Below, piece after piece: positions 1-6,223 of a stretch of 7,639 bases of DNA (position 1 is its first letter; every line of letters starts with the position of its first letter). The position numbers and the translations under genes were made by a program. The notes beneath the pieces were generated by a model. The model was not told the origin of the DNA. It saw only the letters and a program-made list of their open reading frames with translations, and ran no database searches. Origin of the DNA: Verrucomicrobiota bacterium (GTDB lineage: Bacteria > Verrucomicrobiota > Verrucomicrobiia > Opitutales > Seribacteraceae); assembly GCA_014382645.1 (NCBI GenBank), contig JACNJI010000206.1:1-7639 (forward strand), read 5' to 3'.

Positions 1-2
1 CG

Positions 3-707
3 GCCATGATTTGTTCCTTCGTGTCGGGCCGGGATTCCCCACAGGACAGTAATGCCAGCATCAAACAGGAACAGGCACCCAAGATTGAGCGAGTTGCCTC
101 GGGTGTATATCGGGTAGAGACCATACTTTTAGACAAGAACAGGAACCAAGTTTCCTTTCCTGCCGTAGTCAATCAGGTTCATGGTCTAGTCGAGTACGGA
201 ATCGTTCACGAGAACGGCAAGACCCACGAATCCCTCTTTCGTACGAAAGTTCGGCCAATTCATCTGAACTTCGTGCTTCTGTTGGCCAAGTTGAAGCCCG
301 CCAAGGGTTTTATCGAAAATCTTTGGGCGGAAAAACCCAAACCGATGGATGTGAGAGCTCACACGGTCGCCATAGACGTTTCCTGGGACTTCAATGGCTC
401 GAAGGGCATCGTCTCCCTCGGATCGCTTGCGCTTAATGAACAGGACGACCAACCGATTGGGCCCAATGCCTTCGTCTTCACCGGTTCCAAGTTTCTCGGC
501 GGTGATTTTCAAGCCGAGTCGACTGGTTCGATCCTTGCCGTTTATGCCGACGATACGTCCATGATAAATAGCGCCGACTACGACAGCAATAACGACGACG
601 TATGGTACGCCAACAAAAAGTCCTTACCTCCTCTGGAGACTCCTGTACTGATTACTTTGAAATTACCGAATAACGATCCGAACCCAAAACCGTTGCCACG
701 ACCATGA
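3..707 (+). CDS. YdjY-domain exported protein (5' end probably outside the window)
   Basis: The central part carries the pattern I associate with the YdjY domain: a VNQVHGLVEYGIV segment, then a GKTHESLFRT block, then a VRPIHLNFVLLLAKLKP helix at about residues 55-97 counted from the ATG at 6. It continues through an IDVSWDFNG strand and a GSKFLGGDFQAESTGSILAVYAD stretch (split here as GSKFLGG and STGSILAVYAD) to about residue 220. The protein ends in a proline-rich tail. The first in-frame ATG is at 6, but it gives no signal peptide and the frame stays open to the left edge. Residues after about 10 (GRDSPQDSNASIKQEQ) resemble the start of a mature exported protein, so the true start is probably upstream, with a signal peptide or lipobox missing here. 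The biochemical role of YdjY domains is not established. The stop overlaps the next gene's ATG (ATGA, 704-707), which suggests translational coupling with the toroid protein. Confidence 0.75.
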   Translation, partial: AMICSFVSGRDSPQDSNASIKQEQAPKIERVASGVYRVETILLDKNRNQVSFPAVVNQVHGLVEYGIVHENGKTHESLFRTKVRPIHLNFVLLLAKLKPAKGFIENLWAEKPKPMDVRAHTVAIDVSWDFNGSKGIVSLGSLALNEQDDQPIGPNAFVFTGSKFLGGDFQAESTGSILAVYADDTSMINSADYDSNNDDVWYANKKSLPPLETPVLITLKLPNNDPNPKPLPRP

Positions 708-1876
708 AGCCAATTTGTTTTTTCTCCATCTGCCTTGGACTTTTCCTTTCTGTTTTTTCCGGTTTTGGCGCACCCAAAGTCGAAGAGACGGTTGAGGATC
801 GAAACAACCTTTCTCTTCGCAACGAAGTGGGGCGAGCCATCGAGAGGGGCGTGAAATGGCTCGCGACTGAACAAAACGCCACCTCCGGTCTTTGGGGGGG
901 CGAAGAGTATCCGGCCATCACAGGCCTTTCTCTGCGAGCCATACTTGGAGATCCTGCCCGCAGAAACGGCGACAAATATTCTGCCGCCCTAGACAAAGGT
1001 TACTCTTTCATTCTTTCCAAAACCCAGAGTGATGGGGGTATCTACGGCAAAGGCCTCGCCTCTTACAATACTTCCATTTGCCTGATGGCCCTCCTGCAGC
1101 GCAAGAAACCCGAGTACAAACCGGTTATTCTCAAAGCCCGTAACTTTCTCATTAATCAACAGCATGATTTCGACTCTCGCGGAAAAAACGACAATGTTTT
1201 CGACGGGGGGATTGGTTATGGCGCCCGATGGGCTCACTCCGATCTTTCCAATACTCACCTCGCAATGGAAGCGCTCTTCTACACCAAGAAAATGATCGAA
1301 ACCGAGGAGGGCGACAAACTTGACCTGGATTGGAAAGCGGCCATCGCCTTTGTCGAAAAATGCCAGAATCTTCCCGGAAACAATAAAGAGAAGTGGGTTA
1401 GCGAAGATCCTTCGGACCGTGGCGGCTTCGTGTATTTTCCGGGTAGCAGTATGGCGGGCGAGCGAAAGCTGGCCGGCGGCAAGGTGGCTTTGCGTTCCTA
1501 CGGAAGTATGAGTTATGCCGGCATGCTTAGTTTCATTTATGCTGAAATGGATCCCAAGGATGACCGTGTGAAAGCCGTTAGGGATTGGCTCTCCCAAAAC
1601 TACAGCGTGAAGGAGAATCCCGGTCTTGGTCCTCAGGGCATGTTCTATTATTTTCATACCATGGCAAAAGCCCTTTCTCTTTCCGGTTCTGAAAAGATAA
1701 AGGCCAAGGATGGTTCCCTCCATGATTGGCGGCATGAACTTGCCCGGAAACTTTTCGACCTGCAGAACCAAAAGGGTTACTGGCTTAATGAAAATGGACG
1801 ATGGTGGGAGCGCGACCCTGTACTCGTTACCTCTTACGCCTTACTCACTCTTGAACGTATTTACTACAGTCTGTAG
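704..1876 (+). CDS. Secreted alpha-alpha toroid protein (prenyltransferase/squalene oxidase repeat-like)
   Basis: The 390-residue product starts with a signal peptide (MKPICFFSICLGLFLSVFSG, then FGAP; cleavage near residue 20-23), so it should act in the periplasm or outside. The rest reads as repeated helical hairpins with Q-x-x-G-G/W signatures typical of the terpene cyclase/prenyltransferase toroid fold. These are KWLATEQNATSGLWGG at 51-66, FILSKTQSDGGIYG at 102-115, FLINQQ...FDGGIGYG at 148-173, FVEKCQN...DRGGFVYFP at 216-246, and LFDLQNQKGYWLNENGRWW at 350-368. Each is followed by a helix such as SICLMALL, THLAMEALF, MSYAGMLSFI or TSYALLTLERI. I see no DxDD protonation motif of squalene-hopene cyclases and no prenyltransferase zinc set. 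A binding or scaffold role, or a different enzyme activity, is therefore as likely as cyclisation. The gene is coupled by a 4-base overlap to the YdjY-domain gene upstream. Planctomycete and verrucomicrobial genomes carry many exported toroid proteins of unknown function. Confidence 0.85.
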   Translation: MKPICFFSICLGLFLSVFSGFGAPKVEETVEDRNNLSLRNEVGRAIERGVKWLATEQNATSGLWGGEEYPAITGLSLRAILGDPARRNGDKYSAALDKGYSFILSKTQSDGGIYGKGLASYNTSICLMALLQRKKPEYKPVILKARNFLINQQHDFDSRGKNDNVFDGGIGYGARWAHSDLSNTHLAMEALFYTKKMIETEEGDKLDLDWKAAIAFVEKCQNLPGNNKEKWVSEDPSDRGGFVYFPGSSMAGERKLAGGKVALRSYGSMSYAGMLSFIYAEMDPKDDRVKAVRDWLSQNYSVKENPGLGPQGMFYYFHTMAKALSLSGSEKIKAKDGSLHDWRHELARKLFDLQNQKGYWLNENGRWWERDPVLVTSYALLTLERIYYSL

Positions 1877-1910
1877 CTTTTTGCCTCTTCCTTTCCTTCG
1901 ATCCGGACAT

Positions 1911-2522
1911 TTGTCCTTTCGAGCGACATTGTGTATCCTGCTGTTCCTGTTCCCGGCTTTTGCTCAAAGCGCTACTGAAAAGTCGGTAATCGTTCCAAGC
2001 AACCCCGGCGATTCTCGAAGCTTTGCCAAGGTAGGTACGGGTTTGATTTTTGCAGATCTTCGCGAAGGAGATTCTCGTGAACTCGTATTAAAAAAACTTA
2101 AAGCAGCGAAATTTCGTGAAATTCATGAAGAAAAGGAAAAACGTCTGATCCGTTGCGCTGCCAAATTGAATGGCTTTCGCTACGAACTTGCCTGCAAGCT
2201 TGACGAGGAGGGCAAGCTTTTGCTCTGTCTCCTCGAAGGAAGCAAGGGTTGGCAATTTTCTTTTTACGATGAAACCCTTGAACCTCAGTGGAACAACCTT
2301 CGGGGGCTTTTGTCGGCGTTTTACGGCCCGAAGCGTTCTTCTCGACCACTTCCGCCACTCGACAAGGTGCCCATGGGAGACCCCGGCGGATACGTGACCG
2401 ATACTTGGGAACTGCCCGATCGTATTCTCCTGCTCACCGTACAGGCATTTCAAGTCAAGGATTGCTGTACCAAGCGGATGGTGGAGTACTCCGGTTGCAC
2501 CTTGCTCATTCAGCCCAAGTAA
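1911..2522 (+). CDS. Small secreted cysteine-rich protein, unknown function
   Basis: The frame is open from upstream, inside the toroid gene, and ends at TAA 2520-2522. The only in-frame ATG (1710) lies deep within that gene and would add an implausible N-terminus. I therefore place the start at TTG 1911, giving 203 residues with a good signal peptide: MSFRATLCILLFLFPAFAQS, with a basic n-region, a hydrophobic core and cleavage near residue 18-21. TTG 1881 (five bases after the previous stop) and TTG 1929 are alternatives. The mature part has six cysteines (82, 95, 106, 185, 186, 196), enough for three disulfides in an oxidising compartment. Residues 46-110 (LIFADLREGDSRELVLKKL, then charged strands and EEGKLLLCLLEG) loosely recall the SmpA/BamE-like or PepSY-like small alpha/beta fold, but that is a weak impression. 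I do not recognise the family. Its position makes it the third member of a run of exported proteins. Confidence 0.7.
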   Translation: MSFRATLCILLFLFPAFAQSATEKSVIVPSNPGDSRSFAKVGTGLIFADLREGDSRELVLKKLKAAKFREIHEEKEKRLIRCAAKLNGFRYELACKLDEEGKLLLCLLEGSKGWQFSFYDETLEPQWNNLRGLLSAFYGPKRSSRPLPPLDKVPMGDPGGYVTDTWELPDRILLLTVQAFQVKDCCTKRMVEYSGCTLLIQPK

Positions 2523-2626
2523 ATGTTGTAGCCTTCGCTTGCCTGTGTTTTGCGATGACTTCCGTTTCTCGTAGTTGAAAAATCTTCGAAAATGGGCATC
2601 CTGCTCCATTTCCTCCAAATCAACCC
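2523..2626 (+). other. Intergenic gap before ftsY
   Basis: This 104-base gap separates the exported-protein run from ftsY. It contains TTGCCT (2539-2544) and TTGAAA (2575-2580), but neither has a convincing -10 box at normal spacing. There is no hairpin followed by a T-run, and no clear Shine-Dalgarno site sits before the ftsY ATG. The short ATG frames inside it (at 2553 and 2592) have no support. A promoter for ftsY would be expected here but I cannot point to one. Confidence 0.4.
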
Positions 2627-3568
2627 ATGGGTATTTTTTCAAAATTTCGAGCCGGATTCCGACAAGGTAGTAAAGCTATTCGCGGTGCTTTCGATCTTCT
2701 TTCCGGTCGAGGGAAACTAGACGAAGACACGCTTCTTGAGCTTGAGGAAGCCCTTTATGGAAGCGATTTCGGCGTAGAGACGACTGAGGAAATTCTCGAT
2801 GGCATTCGCGAAGCTCACCGTAAGGACAAGGAACTCCGCGGTAAGGACGCCATCGTGTTGGCGAGAACGATCCTCACTCGAGTCTTGGAAGGGGCCGAAA
2901 GTGGTTTCGCTCCAAGTGAATCGCTCGAAGACAAACCCGAGGTCGTCTGCTTGATTGGGGTAAACGGTTCCGGCAAAACTACGACCTGTGCCAAGCTCGG
3001 GCACCTCTGGACGAATGCCGGTAATTCCGTCCTTCTTGGAGCCTGTGACACTTTTCGAGCCGCCGCGACCGAGCAATTGAAGAGTTGGTCAACCCGTTTG
3101 AGCCTTGACATCGTGGCGGGGCATCACGGATCTGATGCCGCCGCAGTCGCTTATGATGCTTATGCGGCGGCAGAATCACGGGGTCACGATCTTTTGCTTT
3201 TGGATACTGCTGGTCGCCTGCACGTCAAGGAGGGGCTAATGGAGGAGCTCTACAAGATGCGACGAGTTCTCCAAAAGAAGAATCCTGCCGCTCCGCACCA
3301 TTCTTGGCTGGTTGTTGATGGATCTACGGGAGTGAATGCCGTCGAACAGGCACGCGTCTTTCATAAGAAATTCGGTCTATCCGGACTGGTTGTGACTAAG
3401 CTCGACGGGACCTCCAAGGGTGGAGCCATCGTAGGCATTTATCGAGAGCTGAAAATCCCCATTCACTTTGTAGGCCTTGGAGAAGCTCCTGATGACCTAC
3501 AGCCTTTTTCGGTCGACCATTACGTGGATTCGATTCTTCCTTTGGAGGTCGAAACAGTCGAAGATTAG
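2627..3568 (+). CDS. ftsY: Signal recognition particle receptor FtsY
   Basis: FtsY is the membrane-associated SRP receptor GTPase. It pairs with Ffh to deliver ribosomes making membrane proteins to the Sec translocon. The 313-residue product shows the complete NG core. The N domain helices are at about 20-100, the P-loop GVNGSGKT at 111-118, then DTFRAAATEQL at 141-151, DTAGR at 193-197, TKLDGTSKGG at 257-266 (guanine specificity) and the closing GLGEAPDDLQPF at 283-294. The start gives MGIFSKFRAGFRQGSKAIRG, a basic amphipathic helix suited to lipid targeting. The long acidic A domain of E. coli FtsY is missing, as in many other phyla. The usual DATTGQNA block reads DGSTGVNA (231-238), a mild deviation. 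DTFRAA, TKLDGTSKGG and the length separate it from Ffh, which would carry a C-terminal M domain. No clear ribosome binding site is visible. Confidence 0.97.
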   Translation: MGIFSKFRAGFRQGSKAIRGAFDLLSGRGKLDEDTLLELEEALYGSDFGVETTEEILDGIREAHRKDKELRGKDAIVLARTILTRVLEGAESGFAPSESLEDKPEVVCLIGVNGSGKTTTCAKLGHLWTNAGNSVLLGACDTFRAAATEQLKSWSTRLSLDIVAGHHGSDAAAVAYDAYAAAESRGHDLLLLDTAGRLHVKEGLMEELYKMRRVLQKKNPAAPHHSWLVVDGSTGVNAVEQARVFHKKFGLSGLVVTKLDGTSKGGAIVGIYRELKIPIHFVGLGEAPDDLQPFSVDHYVDSILPLEVETVED

Positions 3569-3624
3569 AGTTTCTGCCTGGCTCCGGTTCATGTTTGTCA
3601 TTTCCTTTTTTTTTCGCATGCTTT

Positions 3625-3631
3625 GGTGGAG
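3625..3631 (+). promoter_or_regulatory. Shine-Dalgarno site for aroB
   Basis: GGTGGAG contains the GGAG core. It lies 3 bases before the ATG at 3635 and 9 bases before the in-frame ATG at 3641. The spacing is more normal for 3641, so the aroB product may be two residues shorter than annotated. Upstream is a run of nine T (3606-3614) with no hairpin before it, so I do not read that as a terminator of ftsY. Confidence 0.5.
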
Positions 3632-3634
3632 TAG

Positions 3635-4744
3635 ATGGTTATGCAAGAAAAGGTGGTCCAACCATTGAGCGTTGGGTTGGGTGAACGTTCCTACGAGATT
3701 TTCGTTGGGCGTAACCTTTCTGTTGAAATCCGGCGTATGGTTGAATCTCTGGGCGAAAGCAACCGCCGCTTCGTGGTGTTGGCGGACGAGCAACTGGCAA
3801 CTCTTCAACCGACTTTTCTTACCGATGCGTTTGGCGATGGTCCAAGGCTTGAACTACCTTCCGGGGAAACCACGAAGTCTCTAGAAAAGCTTGGGCTTGT
3901 CTTGGATTTCCTTGCCAACTCAAAACTGGATCGTTCGGCTTGCGTCTTCGTGGTTGGGGGAGGGGTGACCGGGGACCTTGGCGGTTTTGCCGCAGCATCC
4001 TTCCTTCGCGGAATCGATTTCATTCAAGTTCCGACCACCTTGTTGGCAATGGTCGATAGTTCCGTGGGAGGGAAAACGGGCATAAACCTCTCGGCGGGAA
4101 AGAACCTCGTGGGTGCTTTTCATCAACCTAGAGCGGTTTTTGCCGATGTGGATCTGCTTGCCTCATTGCCGCCTCGAGAATTTGCGGCGGGCATGGCGGA
4201 AGTAATCAAGTACGGACTCCTCGGCGATCGAGAGTTGTATGAGCGTCTACTCAAGTCGGAGACATTTACTGCGATCAGTCCTGAGATTGGGGATATCATT
4301 AAGCGTTGCTGTCAAAACAAAGCCCGAATTGTTGAAGGAGACGAGCGGGAAACCGATTCCGGGGTTGGTGGCCGAGCTCTGCTTAATCTTGGGCACACAT
4401 TCGCTCACGCCATAGAGGCTGTCGCCGGGTATGGGGAATATTTGCATGGCGAAGCAGTGGCAATCGGGATGGTTTGCGCCCTTCGTCTTTCAGAAAAACT
4501 GGAATTTCTGGAACTCGGGCATGGTCCCGAATTGGAGGCTTTGCTTGATCGACAAGGTTTGCCCACGGTTTTGCGTGCTCCTTTGGCGTTGAAACCGTTA
4601 CTGCATGCGATGCACTCGGACAAAAAGATCAAGGGTGGTATGCTTCGCTTTGTCGTGATGGATGCCGTTGGCGTGTCCCGCGTGGCAGAAGACGTTCCAC
4701 TTTCACTTGTGGAGGACACTTGGCGAACGATTGGCGCCTCATAG
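3635..4744 (+). CDS. aroB: 3-dehydroquinate synthase
   Basis: AroB is a cytoplasmic NAD- and metal-dependent enzyme. It converts 3-deoxy-D-arabino-heptulosonate 7-phosphate to 3-dehydroquinate, the second step of the shikimate pathway to aromatic amino acids. The 369-residue length is normal. The NAD-binding and catalytic signature is intact: GGGVTGDLGGF at 108-118, then RGIDFIQVPTTLLAMVDSSV and GGKTGIN to residue 151, and GKNLVGAFHQP at 155-165. The metal ligands expected from the family are Glu189 (GMAEVIKYG), His254 (LNLGHTFAHAIE) and His271 (HGEAVAIGM). A Lys pair occurs at 330-331 (HSDKKIKGG). Between DERET (236-240) and RALLNLGHT there are a few more residues than in E. coli. The start is 3635 or 3641. 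The next gene follows after 10 bases, so they are probably co-transcribed. Confidence 0.97.
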   Translation: MVMQEKVVQPLSVGLGERSYEIFVGRNLSVEIRRMVESLGESNRRFVVLADEQLATLQPTFLTDAFGDGPRLELPSGETTKSLEKLGLVLDFLANSKLDRSACVFVVGGGVTGDLGGFAAASFLRGIDFIQVPTTLLAMVDSSVGGKTGINLSAGKNLVGAFHQPRAVFADVDLLASLPPREFAAGMAEVIKYGLLGDRELYERLLKSETFTAISPEIGDIIKRCCQNKARIVEGDERETDSGVGGRALLNLGHTFAHAIEAVAGYGEYLHGEAVAIGMVCALRLSEKLEFLELGHGPELEALLDRQGLPTVLRAPLALKPLLHAMHSDKKIKGGMLRFVVMDAVGVSRVAEDVPLSLVEDTWRTIGAS

Positions 4745-4748
4745 GGAA
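4743..4748 (+). promoter_or_regulatory. Shine-Dalgarno site deciding the start of the unknown gene
   Basis: AGGGAA starts within the aroB stop codon and lies 6 bases before the ATG at 4755. The reading frame is open further upstream to an ATG at 4662 inside aroB, but that would give a long unrelated N-terminus and has no such site. This site supports 4755 as the start. Confidence 0.5.
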
Positions 4749-4754
4749 TTGACG

Positions 4755-5366
4755 ATGGCGTGCTTCGAGGAAGAGGTGGTTCGAGCTTATTTCGAGGTGA
4801 ACGGTTTTCTCGTTCGCTCGGCTGGGCATCCTTCCGAGGCGGGCAAAAAGAGGGCCGGTGCCTTGCCTACTCTGGCTGTCTTGAATCCGGAGGTGACGGA
4901 AAACGCCACCAATTTCAGTTTTCGCCTCTTTACCACTGACATCGGTAGGATTCGTGCCGCTATCGTTTCCATTCTGGGTTGGGATTCAATCGGTTTTTCG
5001 GCAAACTTACTTTCGAGCGATGCCGGTTTGCTGAAGTTCATAAAGGCGGAGGTCACGACCAAGCGCTTGAAATCCGGTTTTTCTCCCCCTGTCAATTTGC
5101 CGGAGGCTCGTATGGGCAATTGTTTACGACTGCTCGTGTTGCCTGCCTTGCCTAACGCGGAAGAAAAGATTAGAGAAGCACTGGAAGTGTTGCAAGAAGC
5201 CGGAGTACAAGGAGTCTACACTTTTCGCGTTATGCTGGAAAACTTATTAGGTCGAGTGAAACCCAATAGCGATTACTCGAAGTCGGAGTCGTTGCAAGCC
5301 CTTCGTTTTATAAAGGCCTACGGTCTTGCGAAGGAACCGCAACTCGAGATGTTCGGTGATGAATAG
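4755..5366 (+). CDS. Conserved-looking cytoplasmic protein of unknown function
   Basis: This 203-residue protein has no signal peptide or membrane segment, and I cannot assign it to a named family with confidence. It opens with MACFEEEVVRAYFEVNGFLV, a helix followed by a G-F-x-V-R strand, then a basic linker and a strand LPTLAVLNP (37-45). A helix with ILGW (73-76) follows, then LLKFIKAEVTTK (92-103), a strand LRLLVLPALP (124-133), a helix EEKIREALEVLQEAGVQGV, and a C-terminal block YSKSESLQALRFIKAYG with a PQLEMF tail. The helix-then-strand start recalls nuclease-like (PD-(D/E)xK) folds. However, the acidic and lysine residues expected in the two core strands are absent, so any such relative would be inactive here; this is speculation. 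It sits 10 bases after aroB and 1 base before the chosen lpxA start, so it is very likely translated with them. Confidence 0.8.
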   Translation: MACFEEEVVRAYFEVNGFLVRSAGHPSEAGKKRAGALPTLAVLNPEVTENATNFSFRLFTTDIGRIRAAIVSILGWDSIGFSANLLSSDAGLLKFIKAEVTTKRLKSGFSPPVNLPEARMGNCLRLLVLPALPNAEEKIREALEVLQEAGVQGVYTFRVMLENLLGRVKPNSDYSKSESLQALRFIKAYGLAKEPQLEMFGDE

Positions 5367-5367
5367 G

Positions 5368-6183
5368 ATGACTGCCGCTATTCACGAAACCGCCATACTG
5401 GGAGCAGGGGCGAAACTGGGTTCTAATGTTAGGATAGGCCCTTACGCGATTGTGGAGGACGAGGTTGAATTGGGTTCCGATTGTTTTGTGGAGGCCCATG
5501 CAATCGTTAAAAATGGAACAGTGCTTGGGAATGGGTGTCGGGTAGGGCATTTCGCGGTGGTGGGCGGTGAACCTCAATATCTCGCGTTCGATCCCGCGAC
5601 ATCCTCGGGAGTCAAGGTGGGGAAGGGCACTCGTATCGGCGAGGGAGTCACCATTCACCGATCCATTCGTGAACAAGAGGACACGTGCGTGGGCGATAAT
5701 GTTTTTCTCATGGGGTATTCGCATGTGGCCCATGATTGTTTGGTGGGAGATCAAGTCGTGGTTGCCAATGGGGCATTGCTTGGCGGACACGTCGAATTGG
5801 GAAAACACTGCTTTGTCGGTGGAGGTGCAGCTTTTCACCAGTTCGTCAGGGTAGGGGAAGGGGCTATGGTCGGTGGCATGGCCGAGGTCTCAGCTGATGT
5901 CCCACCCTTCGTCACCGTTGCTCGCCGCAATCTCGCCTGCGGTCTCAATCTCGTGGGCTTGCGCCGTCGAGAGTTTTCCCGAGAAGTGATTGGAGACATA
6001 AAGGAATGCTACCGAGCAGTCTATTTTCACGAAGGAAACCCGCAGAGTCGCGCGGAGAAGACATTGGCGTCAGGGGAACTTCCCTCCACTTCGCAAGGGA
6101 GAGAATTCTTGGAGTTTTTTCTATCCGGTGAGCGAGGCTTTGTTCGAAGCCGAAAGAAGCAAGTTCCCAAAGATGACTCTTGA
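5368..6183 (+). CDS. lpxA: Acyl-ACP--UDP-N-acetylglucosamine O-acyltransferase
   Basis: LpxA transfers a 3-hydroxyacyl chain from acyl carrier protein to UDP-GlcNAc, the first step of lipid A synthesis, in the cytoplasm. The 271-residue product has the left-handed beta-helix built from hexapeptide repeats (for example AILGAGAKLGSNVRIGPYAI), then the helical C-terminal domain from about 195. Family landmarks align with E. coli LpxA: ESVTIHR becomes GVTIHRS, and AHDCTVG becomes AHDCLVG with the catalytic His at 122 (E. coli 125). LAGHV becomes LGGHV with His141, and HQF carries His157. The acyl-length ruler position (E. coli Gly173) is Gly170 in MVGGM, which suggests a long chain. NLVGLRRREFSREVI matches the family's C-terminal hinge. 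I chose ATG 5368 because MTAAIHETA fits the family start. ATG 5359, three codons earlier and overlapping the previous stop, is possible. No lpxD, fabZ or lpxC is adjacent. Confidence 0.96.
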   Translation: MTAAIHETAILGAGAKLGSNVRIGPYAIVEDEVELGSDCFVEAHAIVKNGTVLGNGCRVGHFAVVGGEPQYLAFDPATSSGVKVGKGTRIGEGVTIHRSIREQEDTCVGDNVFLMGYSHVAHDCLVGDQVVVANGALLGGHVELGKHCFVGGGAAFHQFVRVGEGAMVGGMAEVSADVPPFVTVARRNLACGLNLVGLRRREFSREVIGDIKECYRAVYFHEGNPQSRAEKTLASGELPSTSQGREFLEFFLSGERGFVRSRKKQVPKDDS

Positions 6184-6223
6184 ACTCAGGCTCATCGCAC
6201 ATTATTTGGTGAAGTCTACATAG

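Noticed and set aside
989..1771. Long open frame (260 codons) on the - strand opposite the toroid gene
   Set aside because: The + strand product has a signal peptide and clear repeat motifs. The antisense product shows no recognisable domain and arises from the codon pattern of the + strand gene.
1710..1910. ATG at 1710 as start of the cysteine-rich protein
   Set aside because: It would overlap about 167 bases of the toroid gene in another frame and place a signal peptide in the middle of the protein. A TTG at 1911 or 1881 fits better.
2592..2626. ATG at 2592 as an upstream start or small gene before ftsY
   Set aside because: It is out of frame with ftsY, has no ribosome binding site and runs into the ftsY coding sequence.
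2088..2642. Open frame of 184 codons on the - strand spanning the cysteine-rich gene and the start of ftsY
   Set aside because: It crosses two + strand genes and the gap between them with no domain, signal peptide or ribosome binding site.
3606..3614. Run of nine T after ftsY as an intrinsic terminator
   Set aside because: No inverted repeat precedes it, and it lies just upstream of the aroB ribosome binding site.
5308..5838. Open frame of 176 codons on the - strand opposite lpxA
   Set aside because: LpxA is unambiguous on the + strand. The antisense product has no motif of its own.
6180..6208. TTGAAC / TATTTG (17-base spacer) as a promoter for the Fe-S carrier gene
   Set aside because: The -10 matches only three of six consensus bases, too weak to annotate, although a promoter near here would fit the context.
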